This document shows, in pieces, positions 32,394 to 42,275 of a stretch of 64,000 nt of DNA (position 1 is the stretch's first letter; each line of letters opens with the position of its first letter). Both the position numbers and the translations under genes were made by a program. The stretch covers positions 2,502,234 to 2,566,233 of the forward strand of contig CM030932.1 in NCBI GenBank assembly GCA_018136815.1, read 5' to 3'. A model generated the notes under the pieces. That model searched no databases. It was not told the origin of the DNA and saw nothing but the letters and a program-made list of their open reading frames with translations. The stretch is from Isochrysis galbana. Taxonomy: Eukaryota > Haptophyta > Isochrysidales > Isochrysidaceae.

Positions 32394-32518
32394 TGGAAAA
32401 GCGGAGAGAGACGAAGGGGAGAGAGAGACCCGCGAGAGAGAGGCGTGCACCAGGGGCGGGGGGGGGGGGGGGTTGATGAGTTTGAATCACCCTTCTCCCC
32501 CCCCCCGCGTGCGCATCC

Positions 32519-32925
32519 GTGACGGCGTGTGGAAACTTCCATGCGCACGCACGGCGTCCCCACCGGGGGGCCGAGATAAATTCTCACCATGCGCATCTTT
32601 TCATCTGTGACGGCGTGTGGAAACTTCCATGCGCACGCACGGCGTCCCCGCCGGGGGCCCGAGATAAATTATCATGCGCATCTTTTCATCGGTGACGGCG
32701 TGTGGAAACTTCCATGCGCACGCACGGCGTCCCCGCCGGGGGGCCCGAGCCCGAGATAAATTCTCACCATGCGCATCTTTTCATCAGTGACGGCGTGTGG
32801 AAACTTCCATGCGCACGCACGGCGTCCCCGCCGGGGGGCCCGGGATAAATTCTCATTTCATCGGTGACGGCGTGTGGAAACTTCAATGCGCACGCACGGC
32901 GTCCCCGCCGGGTGCACGGCGTGCG
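32519..32925 (+). repeat. minisatellite, five units of 77-95 bp
   Basis: Units begin GTGACGGCGTGTGGAAACTT at 32519, 32607, 32692, 32787 and 32864. Each continues CATGCGCACGCACGGCGTCC, and the first four end with AGATAAATT or GGATAAATT. Length varies by small indels in the G/C run and in the tail. Confidence 0.9.
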
Positions 32926-33328
32926 CTTGACGAAACTTTCCACGTACGGGATTCTCATGTGATTGCCACTCATCGTGCGCACGGCGTGCACACGCATCTG
33001 GCGAAACCCCAGAGTCTTCCTCCCAGACGAAGAACGAAGAGGAGGTATGTGCTCAGGTGTATGGAGGAAGGGGATGGATCAACTCCCCCAGTATGACTGA
33101 AATCTTGTTGTGGGACGCCTAGGTGTTTCGTGACGGGGTTTAACACTAGAAGGCATTCCTACCTAAAAAAAGAAAACAAGCTAAAACGATACCTCAAATC
33201 GAACGCACATCACCCCTCTAACGCTGCCAAAAAAATTAGCTCACATCGCGCGCCGCGCACTTCAGTCCTTTGACCAGGGCGGCTTCTCTTCGACGAGGTC
33301 TACGCCCAGCTGTCGGAAGAGGCTTGCA

Positions 33329-33778
33329 ATGCTCGTCACAGCCTCTGGCATGGGCCGTGGGTGTGGAGACTTCCGCGTGGACCTGGCCAAGGAACGCTAC
33401 CCGTCGATGTGGGCACTGATCAAGCCATACATGGGCCGTTGGTGCAAGGCAACCCTCATGCTCGTCGGCGACTACTCTGACGAGTACGACAAGATCCCAA
33501 TCCCAAAGACCAGATACATTGGAGAGCAAGCCGCCGTCGCGTATCTCTGCATGGAATACATCACGGCGGTCGCGTACGCTGAAGCGGATCCCATGGTGCA
33601 AGTGCGCCGAGCAGCTGGCAAACTCTTCATGCAGAACAAGGAGGCCGTCCTCGCACGCATCATGGATCTCGCCACCCAAGATCAGCCGAGCGACATCGTC
33701 GCCTGCCAGAAGAACGACATCGAGAATATCGACGAGGAGGTGTGCGAGAAAAAGACGAAAAGGATGAAAACTCAGTAG
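33329..33778 (+). CDS. unrecognised 149-residue protein
   Basis: A compact acidic/basic protein (MLVTASGMGRG start, KKTKRMKTQ end) with mixed hydrophobic and charged composition, unlike the flanking repeats. Motifs seen: GRWCKATLMLVGDY, PIPKTRYIGEQAAVAYLCME and a lysine-rich tail. It is predicted helical with no signal peptide. The opposite strand is also open (33236-33913), but its composition (His/Leu/Val runs) looks like a shadow. The gene sits just upstream of an R4 repeat copy and may belong to a mobile element or be a captured fragment. An upstream exon is possible because the ATG follows an open frame. I assign no function. Confidence 0.5.
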   Translation: MLVTASGMGRGCGDFRVDLAKERYPSMWALIKPYMGRWCKATLMLVGDYSDEYDKIPIPKTRYIGEQAAVAYLCMEYITAVAYAEADPMVQVRRAAGKLFMQNKEAVLARIMDLATQDQPSDIVACQKNDIENIDEEVCEKKTKRMKTQ

Positions 33779-33830
33779 CTCTGGGGTTGCTGTGTGTTTT
33801 GGGTTAGCTTCCTTAAATAGCGTTATTTGA

Positions 33831-33907
33831 GACTGGTTGAAAAAGAAAACATGCACATCTGGGTGGAAAAAATAATAACCTGGCCCTCTTTTGACGGAAC
33901 GCGACTT
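33831..33907 (+). repeat. R4 repeat copy
   Basis: A 77-bp block from GACTGGTTGAAAAAG to TTTTGACGGAACGCGACTT. The same block occurs, with one extra A, at 35202-35279; its last 34 bp occur at 62566-62599. Confidence 0.9.
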
Positions 33908-34191
33908 GGGCACCCCCTGGGACCGGGGGGATTATTACAGTATACGGCGATAACACTAACGTAACCGTCTCGCCCATCTCTCCCCCTCACGCCCCCCCCC
34001 CTGCCCCCCTCCCTTGAGAAGGCCCCTACTGCCCCCCCTGCGCCGCCGCCACCGCCCTCCCGCCCGCTCCCGATCCTTGAGGTGTACCCCGAGATCGAGC
34101 AGCTTCTGCACCAGCTCGGGTACGACGTCTGAAACCCCGCGGTTGGTGTGAACGCCACGTCCTCCACCTTCTCTTGTTCAAGGCAGAGACG

Positions 34192-34231
34192 CGCTGCGCA
34201 GAGGGGCGACGCTGCCCACCGGCTTTGTAGT
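34192..34231 (+). repeat. direct repeat flanking the crystallin-like gene (left)
   Basis: CGCTGCGCAGAGGGGCGAC followed by CTGCCCACCGGCTT. It recurs at 35112-35151, also just before an R4-containing stretch. Confidence 0.8.
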
Positions 34232-34299
34232 GGCCCTCGTCGTCAGTGGAGAGAGGCTCTCACGTGGCAGTGCGCCGCCGATTGGAGCGAGGATTTTCC

Positions 34300-34950
34300 T
34301 CACTTCGCGCATTTGACGTCGAGGGTGGAGATGTCGTTCGCCTTGAACTTGTTCAACCCGTACTCGTTTCCTCCCTCGTACCTTGCGCCTCCCAAAAGCG
34401 TTCCCTTCGCGCCTCCTTTGTTGGTGTGCTCGTAGACAAGTGCTCTACAGTCGTCGCGGACACTGATTCCTAGAATCTTGTCGTTCAGATCATGGTCGGT
34501 CAAGTTATACACATCTTGCCCGAAACCCTGTTTGCGATCGACTTTCCCATCCTTCCAGTAAACGACCACAGGGGGATTTTTACTGTCATTTGAGGGAGCA
34601 GCCTCACTCTTCGATTCCTCCACATTCCTGACAATGGAGTCTGCGCTCTTGTCCATCATCTTGGAAAGTGTAGTGCGGATCAAGCTCCCGTTCAGCTTGC
34701 TCACGTTGTCAGCGGCTGTTCGATCGGTGCTGCACACGTAAGACTGGCCATAAAATGGCTGAAAGCCCGGGATTTTGGGTGCGGTGCACCACATTTTCTC
34801 ATCGATCTTCTCGTTGAAGACTGAGCCGTACTTGTCCGAACACATGATGACTTCAGAATCAAACAGTCCAGACCCTGCCCGCGTCAATGCGCAGTACCCG
34901 GGCACGCGATGGGTGACTTCGGGATCGGCCATGTTGAGAGTATTTGACAT
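34300..34950 (-). CDS. protein with beta/gamma-crystallin-like C-terminus
   Basis: A 216-residue protein from the ATG at 34950 (MSNTLNMADPEV). The N-terminal ~150 residues are polar, with several Cys and no recognised domain. The last ~65 residues (VRDDCRALVYEHTNKGG to NDISTLDVK) have the pattern of a beta/gamma-crystallin Greek-key unit: an aromatic start, paired glycines, Y-x-G-G, and an NDIST segment that matches the calcium-binding N/D-N/D-x-x-S/T signature. Such proteins bind calcium and are often secreted or stress-related; no signal peptide is visible here. The gene lies alone between direct repeats (34192 and 35112) and between two R4 copies in the same orientation, so the whole 1.3-kb block may have moved or been duplicated. 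Confidence 0.72.
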   Translation of the reverse strand: MSNTLNMADPEVTHRVPGYCALTRAGSGLFDSEVIMCSDKYGSVFNEKIDEKMWCTAPKIPGFQPFYGQSYVCSTDRTAADNVSKLNGSLIRTTLSKMMDKSADSIVRNVEESKSEAAPSNDSKNPPVVVYWKDGKVDRKQGFGQDVYNLTDHDLNDKILGISVRDDCRALVYEHTNKGGAKGTLLGGARYEGGNEYGLNKFKANDISTLDVKCAK

Positions 34951-35111
34951 ATTGGAGGGGGGGGGGTCCTAACATACCCTATATTTTTTTTTCGGCGGGC
35001 TGGGAGTGGTGACTGCCTATCGAGTGACGCCACGCCCTTGCCCCACGCTGTCGGGGGGGGGGGCATCCTCAAGGCAGTGACGCGCATCCGGTGGGAGGAC
35101 ACGCGTGGCTC

Positions 35112-35151
35112 GCGCTGCGCAGAGGGGCGACACTGCCCACCGGCTTGTCGA
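35112..35151 (+). repeat. direct repeat flanking the crystallin-like gene (right)
   Basis: Partner of 34192-34231, with one change in the shared 33 bp (G to A). Confidence 0.8.
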
Positions 35152-35201
35152 GCAGCAGCGCCCACGTGCGCTCCATGTAGTGGCGTGTTTTGGGTTAACG
35201 A

Positions 35202-35279
35202 GACTGGTTGAAAAAGAAAACATGCACATCTGGGTGGAAAAAAATAATAACCTGGCCCTCTTTTGACGGAACGCGACTT
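35202..35279 (+). repeat. R4 repeat copy
   Basis: Near-identical to 33831-33907; one A longer in the A run. Confidence 0.9.
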
Positions 35280-35324
35280 CTGCTAGCGGGCACGCAGTCC
35301 TCTTCGCCAGCGACTGCTACCTGG

Positions 35325-35412
35325 GTACTCGGGGGCGCCCTCGGCGGGAGGCCCGAAGGAGAGGGGAGTCGCGGCGGCGCGCTCCATCGCAACCAAGTAT
35401 AAACTTAGTTGC
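35325..35412 (-). mobile_element. LINE 5' end fragment (leader A)
   Basis: Minus strand: the leader hairpin has a 10-bp stem (35412-35389, loop TTAT), then GCGATGGAGCGCGCCGCCGC and about 45 bp more, matching 10790-10860. The 3' part is absent. Confidence 0.8.
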
Positions 35413-35902
35413 TGATAGCGGGGGGAGAAGGGCCGGGGCAGTGGGGGTGTGCAGAAAATTTGCAGTGTGAAGCAGTAGTGGGTCCACAGTCCATAGCCGC
35501 GTGTGCGGTGTTAATATTATACAGTTTTTATAGATCTAGATCCTCCTCTTACCTCTCCCAATGCATGTAGTGATGCAGCACGCCACAGGGGCGAACCAGG
35601 CGCACCGCGGCAGCATAGACGGCAGTCGTAGCTGGCTGCTAGGACTAGGGAAAAGGAATGACAAAGGAGCAAGATCACAGTGAGGAACGGCATCCTCCAC
35701 CTCCCATCTCACCGCAGCCTTCCACAGAATCCAGGCCCCCACATACTCAGCGGCGACAGAGGGGTGTTCATGGGAAGAGAAACGCAAAATGATCCGTCTC
35801 CTACTCCTAACTCTGGTGCATTGTTGTTCGTCGCGCTTACCACTAAGGCGAGAGTGCCGTTTGACGCGTCGCATGGACGGGCTACGCAATAGCCCGTGAG
35901 GC

Positions 35903-36937
35903 TCAATGACCCTTGTATGGCGGGTCACCCGGTGCCCTGTAGCGGTCGAGCGGCGAGCGTTGCGAGTCAGAGCCGTAATAGCACCCCGAGCCTTGCACGT
36001 CGCCAAGTAGACAATACAAAGGCGCGCTTGTACCCTTTTCGGGAGGGTTGGTGGCGCCCATCCCCATGGTCAGATCAGTGAGGATGAAGCCGGGGGTGCA
36101 TGAATTGATGGTAAGAGCTGGATGCTCCCGTGCCAGGATACGCGTGTAGGCGTTCACGCATGCTTTGGACAGGCCGTATGCGTCATTCGCGTAGTCCATC
36201 GCACCTTGGTACTTGCTAAGCACCTAAGCGGTGAGGGGCAACAGGATTGTCGGCACATATGAGCCACTAGTCGGCTCGTCAGTCTTTGTGAGACCATTGC
36301 AGCTATCACAGCAAGGCCAATCGAGGGCAAGCAGGGGAAAGACTCGGGTGGCAGTGCCGTTGGGCATTGGAGACTGAAACAGCAGGCCGCTCACCTCCTC
36401 GATGGCATCCAAGGTGACGGCTGGATCGGTGAAGACGGCGCGCTGGTCAGCAGGGCAGGCTGCAACAAACATAGGGGCGGAGGCCGAGGCAATGTTGACC
36501 ACGCGGCCACCCGACGGCATTAAGGGGAGGAATGCCTCGCAGACATTCCGAGTGCCGTAGTAGTTTGTAGCAAGGGTCGGGCCGAAGCCTTTGCCAAAGC
36601 CAATGCCTGCGTTGTTACAGAGGCCAAAGAGCGCATCGGTGCCGTACTTCGTCTTGACCTCCTTGGCCGCCGCAGCAACTGACTCGCTGTCTGCTACGTC
36701 GATCGTCAGCATTTCGATGCGGCCTTCGCAGTCTGGTGCTGCCTCGACAATGGACTGGATGGCGCGTTTGCCCCTCGTGGCGTCGCGACTCCCGAGGAGG
36801 ACATGGACGTCTGGGTGCTGCTGGAGCGCGGCGGCGCAGATAGCCTTGCCGATCCCCTTGTTCGCCCCCGTGACGAGCAGACGGCGCACCGCCGCCGTCG
36901 ATGTAAGAGAGCAGAGGAGAAGTGCTAGGCGGAGCAT
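35903..36937 (-). CDS. short-chain dehydrogenase/reductase, carbonyl reductase-like, one intron
   Basis: An NAD(P)H-dependent carbonyl reductase-type SDR. The chosen start at 36937 gives MLRLALLLCSLTSTAAV, a likely signal peptide or signal anchor, followed at once by the cofactor loop TGANKGIG. Further motifs are LCNNAGIG and the NIASAS segment near the catalytic Ser. The catalytic Tyr-x-x-x-Lys (YGLSK) is in the second exon. Exon 1 is 36937-36395 and exon 2 is 36223-35903; the intron 36394-36224 (171 bp) is GT-AG and in phase 0 (DAIEE|VLSKYQG). The spliced product is 287 residues, normal for the family. The C-terminus SDSQRSPLDRYRAPGDPPY is typical of eukaryotic carbonyl-reductase-like SDRs. 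The frame is open upstream to 37099, but that part is Pro-rich low complexity. Confidence 0.9.
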
Positions 36938-37079
36938 CGCGCGCCTCCGGCCTAGAACGAGAAGGGACCAAAGGGACTGGGGCCCCCGAAAGAGGTTGGG
37001 AGGTGGTGAGGTAGGGGGGGGGGGGGGGGGCGTACTCGGCGCGAGGAAGGTGGGCGCGGGCAAGAGACGTTGACGGGTG

Positions 37080-37165
37080 GGTCTCGATCCCCCTATCACA
37101 GCACCTCGCTCGCTCGCTCTCCTCAGCTTCCTCCACCCCTCCCTCCCTCTCTCCTTCTCGCGTGC
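37080..37165. promoter_or_regulatory. CT-rich tract (GA on sense strand) 5' of the SDR gene
   Basis: CTCGCTCGCTCTCCTC followed by CCTCCCTCCCTCTCTCC. Purine-rich on the sense strand of the SDR, as seen at several other gene starts here. A regulatory role is inference. Confidence 0.4.
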
Positions 37166-37585
37166 GCCGCCGCCGCCGCCATCGGCACACCTTCGGGTGG
37201 TGGGCGCCTGCCAGACGCACGCGAGCTGACCACTTCACATGGAGATCAAGGACTTCTGTTCATTCACACCTCACACCAGGTGTGGCGCTCTCTCTCTTCT
37301 ATTCGGGTATAGGGGAGAAACGCCATAGGAGTACTCTACTCTACCATGATGTAATTTCTTCTCTAGGCACACGCACAGCCTAACCCCCTCTGCAAGACTG
37401 CTAGAACAGAGAAAAATCCCATAATCTCCCGGAGCGCGTTTCGTCGACGCTCAAGATCTCGCGAATCGTCCGTATCGCCCCTGGCACCATCGACAATTGC
37501 AGTGACCAGGGCGGCCGAAATGAGCAGAGCGAGAGCGACGCCATGTGCGCAACAGAACCGGATAAAATTCTTCTTATAATCTCTC

Positions 37586-38275
37586 AACTAAGTTTATACT
37601 TGGTTCGCCCATGGGGGGGCACGAGCCCCCCCCTCTCTGCTCCACTCCTCCCCCGCCGTGGGGGAGTGGGGGAGGAACCACTCATCACTCATCCTCCTGG
37701 CATGCCTGATGGCTTGGCAGGAGCCCACTGCCCTGCTGACCCACTCTCCCACTGATAAGCACGCCTGGTTCTCTTGTCCTGGCCCCTCGTGGACAGCCCA
37801 TCGCTCCAACCCCCCCTCCCCCCCTGGTCGACAGGCAGACAGGTGCAGAGTGGGGAACCCTAATTAAGTGAGGCTCAGGAGCGCCAGCGAGGGAGGGAGA
37901 GGCAGGGGAGGTCAGGGCCTAGCTAGCCCCAGCCTCCTCTGCCCCCTGAGCTGGCCTTCAGGAGCCTCCAGGGGTCGCCAGAGCAGCGCAGCTGGAGGCC
38001 TGCCGCAGGCGCGCCATTGCGCGTGTCGCAGGAGAGGGGAGAGAGCGCGCGGAGAAGGGGGTGGGTGGAGCGAGAGCCCGAAAAATGGGTAAGTCTCGCA
38101 CCTGTTTACAGGGGAAGTCGGGACTAAGGACGCCGCCAGCCCGGTAGGCGCAGGAGGAAGGGGGGAACGGACCACCCCGGGGGCCCGGGGGGGGGGGGGC
38201 GCGGGCCACCGGTCACCGGACTATATCTAAGCCCTTTACCCCAATCCCCCTAGTAGTGCACGGGGGTAAAATAAT
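37586..38275 (+). repeat. longest R3 repeat copy (leader A)
   Basis: Leader hairpin 37586-37605, then CGCCCATGGGGGGGCACGAG and a GC-rich body, a middle part shared with 55660-55800 and 61488-61610 (CAGCGAGG.AG.GAGAGGCAGG; CTGCCCCCTGAGCTG), and a 3' part shared with 41930-42270 (GGCCTGCNGCAGGCGCGCC; ATATCTAAGCCC; CCCCCNAGTAGTGCA). About 690 bp, with no long ORF. Non-coding dispersed repeat, origin unknown. Confidence 0.75.
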
Positions 38276-38639
38276 ACCAGAGGGGGGCCTCACATATATT
38301 TCCGCACGGCGCACGGCGCACGGCCGTCAGAGGTCAGAGGTCGGAGTCAGAGGCCTGCAATCGGGTATTTTTCGAAAATTTTGCCGGAAGACCCCCGGTT
38401 CTTTTTGCTGATCTCCCATACCAGAATCTATAGGGAGCTTATTTAGGCCTTCGTTTTCGTTTGCCCATTACAGATGGTGCCCTCCGCACCCCCCTAGTGA
38501 GTGACCGGACTAGAGGTCGCGTGCCGCGGTGCCGCCGACAGCTCCGCCAGAATCAATCAATGTCAATGTGTCAATGTGGACATTATTTGATTTTGATGGT
38601 TGATGCTGGCTCAACTTGATTCCATCCCATATTCGATGG

Positions 38640-38684
38640 AACGCGACCTTCGTGCCCCCCCATGAGCGAACCAAAGATAAAACT
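38640..38684 (-). repeat. degenerate leader A plus ATGG
   Basis: Minus strand: AACTAAGTTTTATCTTTGG, then TTCGCTCATGGGGGGGCAC. Only the first ~45 bp of R3. Confidence 0.55.
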
Positions 38685-38814
38685 TAGTTGTGGAAAGCAG
38701 TGGTTAAAAAGAGTGAGAGTGAGTGACCGGGCTATATATATATATCACGAGGAACAAGTACCCGCCTTCCACCGGCATCTATATTTCATCTCTATCTCTA
38801 CTTGCTACTTGACT

Positions 38815-38901
38815 TACTATGGCCAAATATTTGGCAATAGGCCAAAACATAATGTGTTTGCTGTATTTCTGTCACCCGGCTCCGTAGTATTTCCCATGTA
38901 G
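38815..38901. repeat. one end of the CCTAGATGGG MITE family
   Basis: It ends GTATTTCCCATGTAGG at 38901, one mismatch from the MITE terminus at 22588, with TATTTGG/CTGTATTT motifs just inside. The other end was not found. Confidence 0.55.
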
Positions 38902-39044
38902 GATGTAGGGGCGCATGGGGCATGGCTCGTCCGGTGTCCGGTGTATGGGTAGAGTATGGCTAGGGATGCTAGCTAACATGCTGTCTTACACCTTATAAGT
39001 TCTAACGTCTCCCCGAACTTTCGGGTCGCGTGGTGCGCGAGAGG

Positions 39045-39245
39045 CAATGGCGAGCTGAGAGGAGGGAGAGAGGGAGAGAGAGGGAGGGAGAGAGGGAGGG
39101 AGGAAGGCAGAGGGAGAGGGGGAGACAGAGAGAGTAGGGGAGACTTGGTTACAAAGGGGGAGCGGCGCGCACGCACGAGCGAGCGAGCTCGGAGGGGAAG
39201 GGGAAGGAAGAGAGATAGAGAAGCAAGCGAGAGAGGATAAGGCCA
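39045..39245. promoter_or_regulatory. GA-rich tract upstream of the ALG5-like gene
   Basis: About 150 bp of GAGGGAGAGA-type sequence on the sense strand, 550-700 bp before the next start codon. A promoter or 5' UTR role is inference. Confidence 0.4.
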
Positions 39246-39783
39246 ACGGCGGCGTCAGCGGCCGGTGAGGCTCGCAACTCCTCCCCCACCCCCCACCCCC
39301 TTTTCAGCCGGCCCGCCCGCCCCAGAGCTCCAGCACCACCCCTCCGCCCATTGCTGGCAGCGCCGCTTGATCGCCGGCCGCCACGCTCCAGTTTGGAGGG
39401 GGAGATCAAAGCAGGCGCCTCCTTACCAAAGCGCTGCGCTTCGACCTATGTGCCGCGTTAAATGGCTTGAGGCCCAAAACCAGCCCATTCCCCCCTTGCC
39501 TGCCCCGCGCGCCCGGTGGCGGAGGAGCTGCACCTGATGAGACCTTCTCAAGAGCCCCCCCCTTGCTCCCCCATGCCTCAGGGCTCAGTGGGAAGATCTG
39601 CTCAAGGAAGCCATACCCAACAGCTGCTGGAGGCTGCCTGTCCCCTCCCCTCTCCTCGCCAGTCCCCAGGGGTCGGTGGGACGAACTACCCGTGGAGGTC
39701 ATAGTAAGCGGCTGCTGCAATTTGTGCATTAGTTTCTCACCATCGTGTTGGACTGTATCCAGCAAAGCGGACACCCGAAAGCC

Positions 39784-41085
39784 ATGCTGTTGGCGATCCT
39801 TCGCATAGTGAGCCTAGTGGCAAGTGCTGCGACGAGTTCAGTCCACATTCCACGTGGCGCTATGGTCCACAAGCATTGTGATGCAGCGACAGCAATCTCA
39901 AGGACATCCGATTGCACCCGTGGGCCTTTCGTCTATTTGGCGTGCAAAGACGCACCGACGGCACAACAACACGCCCCTGCAGATGCCCATCTCTCTCTCT
40001 CCATCAGACCGTCCAACGTGCCTCGCCGGCCATTTCTAGGGACATCCACCATATCCATAGTCATCCCTGCTCTCAATGAGGAGTCGCGTCTAGAGGCAAC
40101 ACTCGACACGACCGAGCGGTACTTGCGTGCTACGCGATCGTCCGCCTGGGAAATCATAGTCGTCGACGACGGCTCCAAAGATTCTACATGCTCACTTGTC
40201 CGGGGCAGGGGCCTCTCTCCTCGGCTTCGCCTCCTCACATCTGGATACGGTAATAATCGCGGAAAAGGAGCGGCGCTCGCCGCCGGTGCCGCGAAAGCAC
40301 GCGGGCGCCTCATCTTGTTCCTCGACGCTGACGGTGCCACTGACCTTCGTGAATTGCCTGCGCTAGAACGAAGGCTGCGTCGCCCTAGATGCGAGATGGC
40401 TGTGGGTTGGCGTGTGGATGCCTTTCGCACTCGGCCTCTCGGCCGGCGCCTTATGGGTGCAGTGTTTGCGGCTCTTGCTCGGCAAGTTGTGACGGGTGTC
40501 CCAGACACGCAATGTGGCTTCAAGCTGCTCACGCGTCGCGCAGCCGTCACCCTGCCCCCTCGCTTGCGAGTGACCGGATGGACTTACGATGTCGACTTAC
40601 TGGCGCTGGCGCAATCTCAAGGATGGATCATTGCATCTGTTCCTGTGCGCTGGAACGACGTTGCAGGCAGTAAGGTCAGAGTATTCACGCCGTTCGCCAT
40701 GCTCATCGATCTGGTGCGACTTTGGGCGATGTCCAAAGTTGCTTCACTTGGCACCCCCACGAACGCCACCAACTGTAGCACGGGATGGCTTATGCAAGGA
40801 TGCTGCCTGGACACAGATCCCTTCCAGTTTATGGAGATTGCTGCAAGAGGAGATATGGGCGATTTTCCGGCTCGGCAGAATGTTGGTACCAGGCGCAGAA
40901 AGTCTGGGGCTCGCATTAGCTCTGGCATGACGGTAGTGGGTGCGCACGGGCCCTTCGGCAGGCGAAGGATCACGACTTGGAGTCATGGCGAGGTAGGTAG
41001 AGAAATCGAAGACCGAAGGAAAGGAGCAGCGCCAAAGGCGTTGAGGACGACGTTAGCTTGTCCACAACAGCGCGATCTGGCATAG
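39784..41085 (+). CDS. ALG5: dolichyl-phosphate beta-glucosyltransferase-like GT2 enzyme
   Basis: It transfers glucose from UDP-glucose to dolichyl phosphate at the ER membrane, supplying the donor for N-glycan glucosylation. The start at 39784 gives MLLAILRIVSLVASAA, a membrane anchor as in ALG5; an in-frame ATG at 39745 adds 13 polar residues. The GT2 motifs come in order: VIPALNEESRLEATL, IIVVDDGSKDST, NNRGKGAALAAG, LFLDADGATDL, VPDTQCGFKLLTRRAA, GWTYDVDLL and VPVRWNDVAGSKV. DADGAT and DTQCGFKL are diagnostic for ALG5/DPM-like enzymes. Homology ends near VRLWAMSKVAS (about 40740). The remaining ~115 residues are not family-like, so a splice donor near 40739 or a lineage-specific tail is possible. 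Confidence 0.88.
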   Translation: MLLAILRIVSLVASAATSSVHIPRGAMVHKHCDAATAISRTSDCTRGPFVYLACKDAPTAQQHAPADAHLSLSIRPSNVPRRPFLGTSTISIVIPALNEESRLEATLDTTERYLRATRSSAWEIIVVDDGSKDSTCSLVRGRGLSPRLRLLTSGYGNNRGKGAALAAGAAKARGRLILFLDADGATDLRELPALERRLRRPRCEMAVGWRVDAFRTRPLGRRLMGAVFAALARQVVTGVPDTQCGFKLLTRRAAVTLPPRLRVTGWTYDVDLLALAQSQGWIIASVPVRWNDVAGSKVRVFTPFAMLIDLVRLWAMSKVASLGTPTNATNCSTGWLMQGCCLDTDPFQFMEIAARGDMGDFPARQNVGTRRRKSGARISSGMTVVGAHGPFGRRRITTWSHGEVGREIEDRRKGAAPKALRTTLACPQQRDLA

Positions 41086-41740
41086 GTGAGTACATGGCGT
41101 AACCCCACCATCTGCCGCAGCGTGCTGGACTGCTGCTCTGTGCTAGCAGACGTATAGACCATTGGAGAGTCATTACGGCAGACCATTTGTTCCTCCTCTA
41201 GCCTCATTGTCCCTACTCTTTCACTTGAGGTCCAACATCCCACTGTCGCGTCGTCCCCGGAATGGCTCGAGGGTTCAGTGGGTGGCCGACCTTCGAACAT
41301 TCTTTTCTACTCTAAGAGTAGCAGAGTAATCATAAACCGATTGAAGATTCAAGCTTTTGACTAGTAATTTTACTTTTAGAAAAATCTTAGCTGGGCGCGG
41401 TGCGACAAGGACACAGGATTCATACGCAGAAAACACAGCTACTTTCATAGTTTGTTCGCATGGGGGAGGGCACGCTCCACCCACCCAGACCCTCCCTGCG
41501 AGGGATGGTGTGAGTCAGCACCATGAGTGCGTTGGCGTTGGTCCTTATAGCTATAGCTAGCTACCTGTACCTGTAGTAGCCTGAATCTTCAAGTTTTCTT
41601 TGAGTTCCCCCTTTCCTCCTACGCCTACCGGGCTGGCGGCGGCTCGGTCCAGACTTATATCAGTCGCGGGACTTAAATAATACTACTATTAAAAATAAGA
41701 AGGTGCAACACTGGATGCTGGAGGTTCCCGGTTACAGCCT
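41086..41740. other. no gene recognised
   Basis: Short frames only, mixed composition; nothing supported. Confidence 0.4.
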
Positions 41741-41764
41741 CTTAAAGATTTTCGGTGGACCCGG

Positions 41765-42275
41765 CGTGGTGCTCGGCGCAACGCCGCTCCTAAGTAGAGC
41801 ACAAGGGGAGGAGCCGCAAGGCAACAGGAGGGAGAGAGTAAGGAAGCGGGCATGGCTGCGAGCTAGCCCACCTCAGGGCTACGCGCGTGGAGAGAATATT
41901 TAGAATTTCTTTTGCCCCTTGCTTGAGTGCTTGAGTTGGCCCCAATGAGCCTCCAGCCAAGGGTCGCCAATGGGCAGTTGGAGGCCTGCTGCAGGCGCGC
42001 CGTCGCGCGTGCCGCAGGAGAGGGGAGAGAGCGCGCGCAGAGAAAGGAGTGGGCGTGAGCGAGAGCTCCGCCCACCGAAAAATATGTGGTAGTAAGTCCC
42101 GCACGTGTTTGTAGGATAAGTCGGGGCTGAGCACTGAGCACAGCATGCCCGGTAGGGCGTTAGAGGGAGGATGAGAGCTGGATCACCGGGGGGTGGGGGG
42201 TGGGGGGTGGGGGGGGGGCACCGGACCATATCTAAGCCCGTTACCCCTATCCCCCCAGTAGTGCAGGGGGGGAGT
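41765..42275 (+). repeat. R3-related repeat without leader
   Basis: It shares TAAGTAGAGCACAAGGG.GAG with 47050-47075 and the whole 3' part with 37950-38275 (GAGGCCTGCTGCAGGCGCGC; CACCGGACCATATCTAAGCC; CCCCCCAGTAGTGCA). Confidence 0.65.

Noticed and set aside
33236-33913. 225-codon minus frame overlapping 33329-33778
   Set aside because: Composition (His, Leu, Val runs) and complement position indicate a shadow; the plus frame is more protein-like.
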